In this document: one piece after another, positions 55,694-64,000 of the stretch
Numbering within the stretch: position 1 is the stretch's first letter
Layout of the letters: every line of letters begins with the position of its first letter
Source: Sinomicrobium weinanense
Lineage (GTDB): Bacteria; Bacteroidota; Bacteroidia; Flavobacteriales; Flavobacteriaceae
DNA length: 64,000 nucleotides
Assembly (NCBI RefSeq): GCF_018863395.1
Contig: NZ_JAHKRR010000008.1
Location: 1 to 64,000, forward strand
Reading direction: 5' to 3'
Made by a program: the position numbers and the translations under genes
The notes under the pieces: generated by a model
The model's database searches: none
What the model was told of the DNA's origin: nothing
What the model saw: only the letters and a program-made list of their open reading frames with translations

Positions 55694-57067
55694 CTATTTT
55701 AAAGTAATTTCAACCACCGGGATCTCCATTCCGGGTTTTTGCTCGGGAAGCAAAAGTATAAGATCCTCATTTTTTAAGGTTCCGGAGGGTCCTTCTGCGG
55801 AAATCCCAATTTCCGAATTATCGTGTAAAAACTGGGTGTATCTGATCTTATTCTTATATCCGGGTAGTACTAACCGGCCGGAAGAAGGATATTCAAACAG
55901 ATGAAGGTATAACCGGTTGGTTTCCGGGTTATAGGTCAGTTTTGTCCCGGTGGGAGCTTTGTAGTCCTCGGGGGCAAAAGTACAACCATAGACAGACCTG
56001 CTATTGGCATGCATCCAGCCTCCCAGGCCATCCAGGGCATTGATGGCGCGATAGTCAAATTCTCCCCGGCCGGTCGGCCCCACATTTAAAAGGAGGTTTC
56101 CGCCATTGGCTACGGAGGTGATCAGCAAATCGAGTAACTGCCGTTGTGATTTCCACGTATTTTCATCGCGATAGTACCCCCAGGAACCGGAAAATGTCTG
56201 GCAGGTTTCCCACATTTTTCCTTTATATTTTGCAAGTTCTTCGGTTTTGACCTGCTCGGGAGTTTCAAAGTCAGCCCCATCTGCATAGTCATTCAGGTCC
56301 AGGCGATTATCCACAATGATCCCCGGCTGTAACTCCCTTGCCATTTTTAAAAGCTCAACGGAATTCCAGTCATCCTTTCCCTTACCGTTTTTTCCGGGAT
56401 AGGAAAAATCAAACCAGATAATATCTATTTTTCCATAATTAGTCAGTAACTCCCTAACCTGGTTAAACAAATATTTCCGGTACTTTTTCATGTCGCGGCC
56501 TTTATTCACCGCGTCGTAATCTGCTTCCGAACCTTCGTCGATCCTTTGGGGATGTATCCGGTCTATGGTAAAATCGGGATGATGCCAGTCGATAAGGGAA
56601 TAATAGAACCCTACTTTTAATCCTTCTGCACGGAAGGCTTCCACAAATTCCGCGATAAGGTCCCGGCCGGCTTTTGTGTTGGTCGATTTGTAATCGGTAA
56701 ACTCTGAATCGAAAAGGCAAAAACCTTCGTGGTGCTTTGTAGTGATCACGGCATATTTCATTCCTGCTTTTTTGGCCTGTTTCGCCCATTGCTTCGGGTT
56801 ATACAGGTCAGGATTAAATTCATCAAAATATACCTGGTATTGTTCGTCGGTCATTCGTTCGCGCTGTTTTACCCATTCGTGGCGGGCCGGCAAAGCATAC
56901 AGTCCCCAGTGGATAAACATTCCAAAGCGGTCGTGAGCCCACCAGGCCATACGTTCCTTTTTCTGTGCTTCGGTCTCATCGGTGATTTTCTTCTGTGCCC
57001 CCGCTGTTGCGGTATACAATAAAAATAAAACAGAGCAAAAATAGCTTACACTTGTAGTTGAAATCAT
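55694..57067 (-). CDS. Alpha-L-fucosidase, GH29
   Basis: A 457-residue secreted enzyme from the ATG at 57067, chosen because MISTTSVSYFCSVLFLLYTA is a signal peptide ending near TAGAQ; the frame is open for 66 codons upstream without family likeness. GH29 traits are DRFGMFIHWGLYALPARHEW near 46-65, ITTKHHEGFCLFDSE near 106-120 and the nucleophile aspartate in IIWFDFSYPGKNG near 213-225. Its C-terminal domain is short. It releases terminal fucose, which indicates that the neighbouring SusCD system takes up a fucosylated glycan. Confidence 0.93.
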   Translation of the reverse strand: MISTTSVSYFCSVLFLLYTATAGAQKKITDETEAQKKERMAWWAHDRFGMFIHWGLYALPARHEWVKQRERMTDEQYQVYFDEFNPDLYNPKQWAKQAKKAGMKYAVITTKHHEGFCLFDSEFTDYKSTNTKAGRDLIAEFVEAFRAEGLKVGFYYSLIDWHHPDFTIDRIHPQRIDEGSEADYDAVNKGRDMKKYRKYLFNQVRELLTNYGKIDIIWFDFSYPGKNGKGKDDWNSVELLKMARELQPGIIVDNRLDLNDYADGADFETPEQVKTEELAKYKGKMWETCQTFSGSWGYYRDENTWKSQRQLLDLLITSVANGGNLLLNVGPTGRGEFDYRAINALDGLGGWMHANSRSVYGCTFAPEDYKAPTGTKLTYNPETNRLYLHLFEYPSSGRLVLPGYKNKIRYTQFLHDNSEIGISAEGPSGTLKNEDLILLLPEQKPGMEIPVVEITLK

Positions 57068-57322
57068 AATTCCTGAAGTTTGATTATTGATCTTAATTGC
57101 AAAAAGTTTAAGAAGATCTGTGACGACCTTCCCGGCATCTCCCTGAAGTTGAAATGCGCTGACCGCGGATTTATCGAGCAGGTAGGCCCCGGGGAAATTC
57201 GTTTCAGAGGGAATCGCCTTAAAAACCTCTATGGCCGTGGAAGTAAGTTTATAGGTACTGGACACAGCGATATCCCCTCAAAATCTGAAAACTCGGCAAC
57301 TCCTTATTTGGACAATACGAAA

Positions 57323-57330
57323 CAAATATA
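57323..57330 (-). promoter_or_regulatory. Promoter -7 box of the fucosidase gene
   Basis: Minus-strand TATATTTG matches TAnnTTTG, about 255 bp before the chosen start, giving a long leader. The palindrome GCAATTAATTGC lies about 35 bp further upstream. Confidence 0.45.
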
Positions 57331-57650
57331 ATTAGTTAAATCATGTTAAAATTGTAGTGAATTGGCAATTAATTGCACAATATTTGCATTTCCGGAGTTG
57401 TTTTAGATAATACTTATTTATAGTAATAAATACAATTATTAAATTATTTGACTGAATATATATATATATTTTCCAAAAAAAAGATCCTATAATTAGCCAA
57501 TATAAATATTTAAGCTAAGAAAAATAAGGGCTCAGACCATTTCAATGCTAATATTGTGCACTTTACTACAGTCATATGATACCAGGTAAAGTCGCAAATC
57601 ATTGAACACGTTTAAACTTTTTTAATGAGAAGTAATTGCGTAGTGGCTGT

Positions 57651-57698
57651 TTTGTTCCTTTTTATACAATTTACAGCAAACGGGGTGCGGTAATTTTG
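57651..57698 (+). promoter_or_regulatory. Shared promoter element, copy 1
   Basis: TTTGTTCCTTTTTATACAAT begins at 57651 and the -7 box TAATTTTG lies at 57691-57698, 40 bp further on. The same element with the same 40 bp spacing occurs at 59112-59159, before the ICL/PEP-mutase gene. The AraC gene lies between the two, so this is a candidate AraC operator. Confidence 0.6.
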
Positions 57699-57728
57699 CT
57701 TATAAATAACCCTTTAATTACAAGCAAA

Positions 57729-58199
57729 ATGAAAAATGACTTCACATTATCCGCTCTTGTATTTACACTCTTCTTTGGTTTGCTGTTTTTTCAGGCTAAT
57801 GCTCAAACCGAACTCGAGGAAGCAAAGCAAGTAATTAGCGAAAGCAACGATGTATACTTTCGTGCATTTAAAGAACACAATGCGTCAATTTTTGTAGATC
57901 GTTATGCAGAAGATTGTCTCATCATGGCGCCAAACTCGTCCAGTTTTGAGGGACATGACGGGGCTCTGGATTTTTTTGGTATAGCTTACGATACCATTGG
58001 CCTGCGCGGAGGAAAATTTACAACCACAAATATTTACGGACTGGGCGATGGCTATGTGGTTGAAGAAGGACTTTGGGAATCCCTGGATAAAGATCATAAA
58101 GTATTTGACAAAGGAAAATTCCTGGTACTGTGGAAGAAAACCGCAAAGGGCTGGAAAATGTTTCGCGATTCCTTTAGTAGCGATGGAAAGTTGAACTAA
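57729..58199 (+). CDS. Secreted NTF2-like (SnoaL/DUF4440) protein
   Basis: A 156-residue protein from the ATG at 57729, chosen because MKNDFTLSALVFTLFFGLLF is a signal peptide (cleavage near ANAQ) and because the promoter box lies just upstream, inside the longer open frame. The rest is an NTF2-like fold: FRAFKEHNASIFVDRYAEDC near 42-61, FEGHDGALDFF near 74, and a C-terminal KTAKGWKMFRDSFSSDG. No catalytic residues are assigned. It shares a promoter element with the ICL/PEP-mutase gene, so the two are probably induced together. Confidence 0.8.
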   Translation: MKNDFTLSALVFTLFFGLLFFQANAQTELEEAKQVISESNDVYFRAFKEHNASIFVDRYAEDCLIMAPNSSSFEGHDGALDFFGIAYDTIGLRGGKFTTTNIYGLGDGYVVEEGLWESLDKDHKVFDKGKFLVLWKKTAKGWKMFRDSFSSDGKLN

Positions 58200-58294
58200 G
58201 TCTTTTTAAAGACAACACAAACCATTCCGGGCTTTTACTCCATCAAATATTCTTATAGAGAAAGATAACCAATAAAAAGTAATACATTTACTTT

Positions 58295-59107
58295 ATGGAT
58301 TTTCAACAATTTATACCATCAAACACCTTGAAACCTTATATAAGGCACTATTATCTTTTCGAATCTGCTTCCGATATGGAATTCGAGGACACGGTTCTTC
58401 CCAGCGGGGATATGGAGATGATATTTAATTTAGGCGATGGTATCTGGGAATTTTCTGTCAACAACGTTTTTCATCGTACCCCTCCAACCGAACTTTGGGG
58501 ACAAATTACAAAACCATTGTCCATTAGGTCCAGAGGAAAACACACCATGGTAGGCATCAAATTCTTCACCCATTCTGCTGCATACTTTCTAAATGATGAG
58601 ATACGAATATTCAATGACCATGTCTATGACTTATATGAGGTAATGGGCCATCCCATCCGGACTCTTCACGGACAACTTCTGGAAGCTGCGGATATGGCCA
58701 CCAGAATCCGCCTGATCGAGAGCTTTTTGATAAAAAAACTGATCTATAATCAACAAAAAATATATAAAATAGATAGAGTTGGAAAAATATTGGAGACCAT
58801 TAAAGATAATTATACAGAAAACAATTTGAGGCTGGTAGCTTCAAAACACCATGTAACGCCACGTTATTTACATAAGTTAATTAACCAATATACAGGCCTC
58901 ACGCCAAAATCATATAATAAAATAAAGAGGTTCCAGCGAAGCCTCATGCTTATCTCAAGAAAAGAAGAAACGCTAACCTCTATTGCCTATAACTGCGGTT
59001 ACTTTGATCAATCTCATTTTATACGGGATTTTAAATGGTTTACAGGCAGTACTCCTTCTTCTTATATGAACAACATTACACCGGTTAACCAGCTTTTACT
59101 TCCGTAA
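58295..59107 (+). CDS. AraC-family transcriptional regulator
   Basis: A 270-residue regulator. The N-terminal domain (1-120, with LKPYIRHYYLFESA near 10) resembles the DUF6597 sensor type. The AraC HTH pair lies at about 165-260 with LRLVASKHHVTPRYLHKLIN and TSIAYNCGYFDQSHFIRDFK. It stands between two genes that share an upstream element (57651-57698 and 59112-59159), and is the obvious candidate to bind it. Its own upstream region lacks that element. Confidence 0.93.
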   Translation: MDFQQFIPSNTLKPYIRHYYLFESASDMEFEDTVLPSGDMEMIFNLGDGIWEFSVNNVFHRTPPTELWGQITKPLSIRSRGKHTMVGIKFFTHSAAYFLNDEIRIFNDHVYDLYEVMGHPIRTLHGQLLEAADMATRIRLIESFLIKKLIYNQQKIYKIDRVGKILETIKDNYTENNLRLVASKHHVTPRYLHKLINQYTGLTPKSYNKIKRFQRSLMLISRKEETLTSIAYNCGYFDQSHFIRDFKWFTGSTPSSYMNNITPVNQLLLP

Positions 59108-59111
59108 AACA

Positions 59112-59159
59112 TTTGTTCTTTTTTATACAATTTTTCAGGTTTTCATTAAGGTAATTTTG
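59112..59159 (+). promoter_or_regulatory. Shared promoter element, copy 2
   Basis: TTTGTTCTTTTTTATACAAT begins at 59112 and TAATTTTG lies at 59152-59159, the same arrangement and 40 bp spacing as at 57651-57698. It precedes the ICL/PEP-mutase gene by 36 bp. Confidence 0.6.
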
Positions 59160-59194
59160 GTTTAGTATAATTGTTAAATCATAAACTTTAATCT

Positions 59195-59980
59195 ATGGAT
59201 CTATTTGAAAAATTCAATCAATTACATCGATCGGATTTGCCATTATTGCTTGGTAATATTTGGGATGTAAGCAGCGCCAAAATGTTTGAATCCAGGGGAT
59301 TTCAGGCCCTAGGAACCTCAAGCCAGGCTGTTGCAATAGCCAATGGCTATCAAGATGGTGAACAGTTACCTTTTGAAATTTTATCTTCTCTGGCCCGAAG
59401 AGTGGTAGAAAGTGTACAGATCCCTTTGACCGTTGATATGGAAGCCGGTTATGCCGATACTGTGAATAAAATAATCAAAAACATCCAAAACCTGGCAGAC
59501 ATTGGCGTGGTTGGAATTAATATAGAAGATACTGTTCCGGGCCCTGATCGTAAATTCCAGACGATAGAGGCATTCTCTGAAAAACTTTCTGCAATAGCCG
59601 AATACATCAGCTCTAATAATCTTAAAATATTCCTCAATGTTCGTACTGATGGTTTCCTCTTGAATGTGCCTAATGCACTGGAGGAGACAATCAACAGGAT
59701 ACAACATTACGAAAACGCAGGAGCCTCAGGTATATTTACACCCTGTATTACTTCTATACCAGATATAGAAGCTGTTGTTAAGGCCACTTCCCTACCGATC
59801 AACGTTATGTGCATGCCAGGCCTGCCAGGCTTTGATATACTGCACCGGCTCGGTGTAAAACGAATAAGCATGGGAGGCTTTCTTTTTAACAGACTTCAGG
59901 AAGATGCGACCAGAACGGTAGATCAGATTCTCGGCAAGCAGGATTTCAATCCCCTTTTTACCGGGATTTTTCAAGACTGA
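59195..59980 (+). CDS. Isocitrate lyase/PEP mutase family protein
   Basis: A 261-residue TIM-barrel enzyme of the broad ICL/PEP mutase superfamily (COG2513-like). It shows NIWDVSSAKMFESRGFQALG near 22-41, the metal-site DMEAGYADT near 83 and GINIEDTVPGPDRK near 105. The KKCGH active-site loop of true isocitrate lyase is not present, so the reaction (C-C or C-P bond cleavage) is open. Its promoter carries the element shared with the upstream NTF2-like gene. A second NTF2-like gene follows 94 bp downstream. Confidence 0.87.
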   Translation: MDLFEKFNQLHRSDLPLLLGNIWDVSSAKMFESRGFQALGTSSQAVAIANGYQDGEQLPFEILSSLARRVVESVQIPLTVDMEAGYADTVNKIIKNIQNLADIGVVGINIEDTVPGPDRKFQTIEAFSEKLSAIAEYISSNNLKIFLNVRTDGFLLNVPNALEETINRIQHYENAGASGIFTPCITSIPDIEAVVKATSLPINVMCMPGLPGFDILHRLGVKRISMGGFLFNRLQEDATRTVDQILGKQDFNPLFTGIFQD

Positions 59981-60074
59981 TTTACTTGTTTTTATATCTC
60001 TGTCCTACCGTAATAACAGACTGTTATTTTAGGTGGACTTACATTATATAGTTTTAATCAAAATACATAAAAAG

Positions 60075-60455
60075 ATGGATTTACCGACAAAAGCCGAGGA
60101 CGCCCATGCTAATTTAGCGGCTGCCTTTAACACAAAGAACCTTGATACCGTATTAAAAATGTACGATACCAACGGCATTATTTTTCCTGAACCGAACAAG
60201 AAAATAGCAGATAAAGAAGGATGGAAAGAAGCCATACAAAACATTATGGATATTCCCGGAACAATGGAGATCAAAACAGTTTACTGCCTGCAATTTGACG
60301 ATATCGCACTTGGACGCTCTGAATGGTGTATAACAAACGAGGGGAAAATCAAAGTAGCCGCTAAAGGGATTGAAGTGATGAAGAGACAAGAAGACGGAAC
60401 ATGGAAAATAGTCATTGACCATGCCTTTGGCGCGGAAGCAGATCTTACCGCATAA
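60075..60455 (+). CDS. Cytoplasmic NTF2-like (SnoaL/DUF4440) protein
   Basis: A 126-residue protein from the ATG at 60075 (MDLPTKAEDAHANLAAAFNT); fourteen upstream codons are open but unlike the family. NTF2-like wording: AFNTKNLDTVLKMYDTNGII near 17-36, IADKEGWKEAIQNIM near 42-56 and DGTWKIVIDHAFG near the end. No signal peptide, unlike the paralogue at 57729. It probably belongs to the AraC/ICL group by position; function unknown. Confidence 0.75.
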   Translation: MDLPTKAEDAHANLAAAFNTKNLDTVLKMYDTNGIIFPEPNKKIADKEGWKEAIQNIMDIPGTMEIKTVYCLQFDDIALGRSEWCITNEGKIKVAAKGIEVMKRQEDGTWKIVIDHAFGAEADLTA

Positions 60456-60807
60456 ATATCACCTATTTAAAAAAGAGATCAAAGAAGCCGGCTTCGGGTA
60501 AAAAACATCTTGAAACATTACACAAAAATGTGAATAAAATTCAAAAAACCAGGGGCCGGATCATTTTAAAAACACTCCCGAATTATGTAATTCAACGTAT
60601 ACCATAAAATTATATTCAGAATCTTTTAAAGTGTATTGTCAGCGGACACAAAGTGTATCGAAACCGTACGGTCAAGGATATGCCGATTAAATTCAATATA
60701 TTGGTTTAATGCATGTTATACATTTGGCATGATTATTATATACTAATAGCAGGTAAGACACTCAGACCTGCTGACCAAAGGCCATCACCCTTTTTATCAA
60801 CCGGACC
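60456..60807. other. Intergenic region, promoter box only
   Basis: No gene seen. TACATTTG at 60719-60726 matches TAnnTTTG and lies 82 bp before the permease gene. The rest is AT-rich without a clear repeat or hairpin. Confidence 0.45.
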
Positions 60808-63228
60808 ATGATCGGAAACTACATCAAAACATCGGGGCGCAACTTAATGCACAATAAACTCTTCTCGTCCATTAATATTGTTGGCCTTGCCATCAGTATG
60901 TCCGTAGGCTTACTGCTCATCGCGTTCATGTTAGACCTGTATTCGTACGATAAATTCAACAAGAATGGCGAAAGGATCTATCGCATCACCAACGTCACGA
61001 CCTCCAATAATGGACAAAACAGCAAGATGGCAACCACATCGATAAAGGCCGGAAAACTTATCCGCGAGAAAGTGACCGGCACTGAAGAAGTGGCTATTCT
61101 GCGTAACGACTTTTCGCTTGATGCAAAGGTTGGCGACAATATTCTCCCCATCAAGGGCTTTTGGGCGGAGCCGTCGCTGTTCAGGATATTTACATTTCCG
61201 ATGCTGGAAGGCAATCCCGACACGGCGCTGAAAAATCCTTATTCGATCGTTCTCACCGAGACGGCAGCTAAAAAGCTGTTCGGCAACGAGTCGGCGCTCG
61301 GCAAGACGATCAGATCCGATACACTCAGTTACCGGGTGACTGGTGTAATGAAGGATGTTCCCTTCTTTTCGCATATCAAATTCGAAGCACTGGTATCGTT
61401 CTCCACAGCCGAACAAATAAATAAAGGCGACGCTGATTTTGAGGCATGGACAAACATGTCGTCGAACTACGTGTACCTCCTGATGCAGGAAAATGCCGAT
61501 ATGGCTTCAATGCAGTCGCAGCTTAATGCCATTGCAAAAGAGGAGAATCTCGCCGACAAAAGTACTGAGATCCAACTCGAGCTCCTTCCTTTATATAAGA
61601 TCGTAGTTGGGGAGGATCTCGGCTCCATGGCCCCGATGGGCCCGCACATCCCTCCGGTTGTACTTTGGATACTTGGCGGACTTGCACTTGTTGTCATATT
61701 GTCGGCCTGTCTCAATTATACCATTCTTACGATAGCACGTGCCATGCGCCGCTTTAAGGAAATAGGCCTTCGCAAAGCTATCGGTGCCGGAAAAGGCCAG
61801 GTACGGCAACAATTCCTCACGGAGGCGGTCATAATCTCCCTGGCAGCCCTTCTTCTTTCATTCTTCATATTTCTCTTATTGCGGCCGCAGCTGATAGACA
61901 TGGCACCGGAGATGCAGCACCTGGTGAAACTGGAGCTCTCTCCGGTCATGGTCGCAGCCTTTATCGTCTTTTCGGTCGTTGTAGGTGTTATTGCAGGCTT
62001 CCTGCCTGCACTGTTCTTTTCGAAAATCAGCGCGATCAATGCGCTCCGGAATGTGTCGTCGGTAAAAGTATTCAGGCACCTATCGCTCAGGCGCGCCCTG
62101 GTGGTGATCCAATACACACTCACACTTATCTTTATAACAGCAACCGCCATCGGCTATGTGCAGTATAAAAACATTCTTGCATTCGACCTGGGGTTCAAAA
62201 CAGAAAACATCCTGAACATCAATATGCAGGGTAATAAATCCGAAGGGTTTCTCCACGAACTGGGCGAAATACCGGAAGTAACTGCCCTGTCCCGGTCCAT
62301 GATCGTTACCAGCGTCGGGAATGCCTGGGGTTCCTTTATGAAATACAAGGATTCGCGCGACTCTGCCATGGTCCTGACCAACTACGTCGATGAAAACTAC
62401 CTGCCCCTGCATCAATACCAGCTCGTTGCCGGAGGAAATTTCATGGCGCGCCCCACCACGGCCGAAGCAGCCAGGGAAGTGATCGTTAACCAGCAAGTTT
62501 TAAAACGATTTAACATGGATCCCGACAACCCCGGGAAAGCAATCGGAAAAGAGATCACGCTGATACAGCCGCCCGATTTCTCGGAGCAACGCAAGATGAC
62601 CATTGTCGGGGTCATAAAAGACTTTCACTATGGCAAGGTCCAGGACCTCATCGAGCCGGTAGCTTTTCAATTCTGGACACCGGAAGACAGGGCTATTGTT
62701 AATGCTAAAATACGAAGTACTGACATGCCGGCAACCATGGCCAGGATCAAGTCCGTATGGAAGAAGATCGATCCTGTCCATCCATTTCAGGCTGAATTTT
62801 ATGACGAAGCCATAGAAAATGCATACAGCGAACTTTCCGCCATGGTCAAGATCATCGGTTTCCTTTCGTTCCTCGCCATTTCTATCGCATCGATGGGATT
62901 GTTCGGAATGGTGGCCTTCACTACGGAAACCAGGCTGAAAGAGATCAGCATCCGCAAGGTGTTGGGCGCAGGTTCCGGCAGGCTTATATACTTGTTGAGC
63001 CGCGGCTTTCTCGTATTGCTGTCAATATCGGCCCTTATCGCCCTGCCGGTAACCTACCTTTTCATCGAAAACTTTGTGCTGACCAGGTTTCCGTATCACA
63101 CCCCCGTCCATGCCACCGAGTTGTTCGTCGGTCTGCTGGTGGTATTATTGGTGGCATTCATTATGATCGGATCCCAGACGATAAAGGCAGCGAAGAGTAA
63201 TCCGACGGAAGTCCTGAAGAGCGAATAG
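60808..63228 (+). CDS. MacB/FtsX-type ABC transporter permease
   Basis: An 806-residue inner-membrane protein with two FtsX halves. Membrane segments are near 20-45, 285-310, 345-370, 385-405, 430-450, and three at the C-terminus (690-800). A MacB-like periplasmic domain fills 50-265. The hallmark SMGLFGMVAFTTETRLKEIS then IRKVLGAGSG occurs near 702-728, and a similar RFKEIGLRKAIGAGKG near 313-328. Such proteins work with an ABC ATPase, often exporting or sensing peptides or lipids, but no ATPase gene is adjacent, so the partner lies elsewhere. Confidence 0.9.
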   Translation: MIGNYIKTSGRNLMHNKLFSSINIVGLAISMSVGLLLIAFMLDLYSYDKFNKNGERIYRITNVTTSNNGQNSKMATTSIKAGKLIREKVTGTEEVAILRNDFSLDAKVGDNILPIKGFWAEPSLFRIFTFPMLEGNPDTALKNPYSIVLTETAAKKLFGNESALGKTIRSDTLSYRVTGVMKDVPFFSHIKFEALVSFSTAEQINKGDADFEAWTNMSSNYVYLLMQENADMASMQSQLNAIAKEENLADKSTEIQLELLPLYKIVVGEDLGSMAPMGPHIPPVVLWILGGLALVVILSACLNYTILTIARAMRRFKEIGLRKAIGAGKGQVRQQFLTEAVIISLAALLLSFFIFLLLRPQLIDMAPEMQHLVKLELSPVMVAAFIVFSVVVGVIAGFLPALFFSKISAINALRNVSSVKVFRHLSLRRALVVIQYTLTLIFITATAIGYVQYKNILAFDLGFKTENILNINMQGNKSEGFLHELGEIPEVTALSRSMIVTSVGNAWGSFMKYKDSRDSAMVLTNYVDENYLPLHQYQLVAGGNFMARPTTAEAAREVIVNQQVLKRFNMDPDNPGKAIGKEITLIQPPDFSEQRKMTIVGVIKDFHYGKVQDLIEPVAFQFWTPEDRAIVNAKIRSTDMPATMARIKSVWKKIDPVHPFQAEFYDEAIENAYSELSAMVKIIGFLSFLAISIASMGLFGMVAFTTETRLKEISIRKVLGAGSGRLIYLLSRGFLVLLSISALIALPVTYLFIENFVLTRFPYHTPVHATELFVGLLVVLLVAFIMIGSQTIKAAKSNPTEVLKSE

Positions 63229-63308
63229 GGGTGATTTTTATTTTTGCATTTCGTCCGCTCAGCATCACACTCTATTTTGCCTGGTTATTCCGGTTGACAG
63301 TTCGTTTT

Positions 63309-63950
63309 TTATTTCAGTATCCTCATATTTTTAAATACACCTTTTGAATTGTTTCCTGTCCAAAGGGCGATCTTATTTGAAGCCTGCTTTTCTAACCGGT
63401 TTATATTTAATAATTCTGTACCCGACTTATCATACACAGAAACACTGCTACTGTCTATCTTCATCCTGATCCCAAACCATTCATCAGGGGATGGTGGATT
63501 CAGATATGCCGCTTCGTACTCTCCTTCGTGCTTAGTTCTTAAGGATTGCCATGTGTGATGCGGAGGGCTGATGTATTGAATTGAATGTTCCCGGCTCGCC
63601 GGTCTGTCAGATCTAAAATTAAAGGGCCTGAAATAAACCGCTTCGTAGGTTGAGTCGTTTTGGATGTTAAAGGCAATGCCAATAAAACTTTTGCCTGGGT
63701 TATTTTCTCCTTTCAATTCTAACGCTATCGTGCCCATATCAAAGTTTATATTTTTAATGACGGCCATACCGCCCCCTTCTTTAGCATTCAATGCCAAGGT
63801 ATTTGCCTCTTTTTCATCCGTCGGGATTATCTCTCTGTTCACTAGCTCCAAATGAACTTTATCGAAGTTAATTTCTCTTTCAGTACACGAGGTTAAAAAG
63901 GAAATTAGTGAAACAGCCGTTGTTGTGATGATTAAATTTTTTACTTTCAT
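63309..63950 (-). CDS. Lipoprotein, possible laminin G-like/DUF1080-type
   Basis: A 213-residue lipoprotein from the ATG at 63950 (MKVKNLIITTTAVSLISFLT, lipobox cysteine C22). The mature part has alternating strands with MGTIALELKGENNPGKSFIGI, YEAVYFRPFNFRS and DEWFGIRMKIDSSSVSVYDK, resembling jelly-roll domains of the DUF1080/LamG kind found in sugar-binding proteins. Function is not known. It is convergent with the permease gene. Confidence 0.65.
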   Translation of the reverse strand: MKVKNLIITTTAVSLISFLTSCTEREINFDKVHLELVNREIIPTDEKEANTLALNAKEGGGMAVIKNINFDMGTIALELKGENNPGKSFIGIAFNIQNDSTYEAVYFRPFNFRSDRPASREHSIQYISPPHHTWQSLRTKHEGEYEAAYLNPPSPDEWFGIRMKIDSSSVSVYDKSGTELLNINRLEKQASNKIALWTGNNSKGVFKNMRILK

Positions 63951-64000
63951 GATATCAATTATTCGCTGGTTTGAGTACATTGCAAAGAAAAACGAAGCAG

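Larger units (their letters stand above)
57068..57728. other. Long intergenic region with regulatory signals
   Basis: This 660 bp gap between the divergent fucosidase and NTF2-like genes is AT-rich and holds no convincing gene. It contains a leftward promoter box at 57323-57330, the palindrome GCAATTAATTGC at 57365-57376, an inverted pair TGCACAATATT (57374-57384) and AATATTGTGCA (57550-57560), and the rightward promoter described at 57651-57698. Confidence 0.5.

Noticed and set aside
57068-57265. N-terminal extension of the fucosidase by 66 codons
   Set aside because: The ATG at 57067 begins a clear signal peptide; the extension has no family likeness.

Overview
The window is chromosomal DNA of a member of the Bacteroidota, most likely a Flavobacteriaceae. 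The evidence is four SusC/SusD-type outer-membrane pairs, a FecR/ECF-sigma pair, a tmRNA with the tag GENNYALAA, many promoters with the Bacteroidota -7 box TAnnTTTG, and almost no Shine-Dalgarno sequences. No transposase, integrase, rRNA, tRNA or CRISPR array was seen.

Layout. 1-440: two near-duplicate leftward promoters, then the promoter and TPP riboswitch of a thiamine operon. 658-7040: thiS-thiC-thiE-like-thiDE fusion-thiG-thiH. 7115-10794: a ClC channel, a small thioredoxin-like protein, a MarR regulator with four C-terminal cysteines, and a ThiF/MoeB-rhodanese protein that may supply the ThiF step missing from the operon. 10909-12626: purK-purE. 12644-23447 (minus strand): a class I lanthipeptide cluster. 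In transcription order it holds a C39-peptidase ABC transporter, an HlyD protein, four double-glycine precursor genes (three intact; the first is broken by a stop codon just after GG), a strong terminator, a DoxX-like membrane protein, LanC, and a LanB split into two proteins.

23845-40489: three tandem SusC/SusD loci without degradative enzymes. Two carry an extra lipoprotein, and the third SusC gene is frameshifted in a run of nine Cs. 40650-40820: a decayed fragment. 40843-45112: rlmB, kdsA, a YqaE-like peptide, an EEP-domain membrane protein and a saccharopine/alanine dehydrogenase-like protein. 45269-45663: ssrA with its terminator. 45825-57067: a regulated polysaccharide-utilisation locus with SusD, an STN-type SusC, FecR, a divergent ECF sigma factor, a GH141-like beta-helix enzyme with a C-terminal PDZ domain, and a GH29 alpha-L-fucosidase, so the target is probably a fucose-containing glycan. 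57729-60455: two NTF2-like proteins, an AraC regulator and an ICL/PEP-mutase family enzyme; two of these genes share an upstream element. 60808-63950: an FtsX/MacB-type permease without an ATPase, and a lipoprotein.

The most notable region is the lanthipeptide cluster. Its maturation logic can be read from sequence: the split LanB dehydrates Ser/Thr, LanC closes rings onto Cys, and the C39 transporter cuts after GG during export. The four precursors show gene duplication and one loss in progress.
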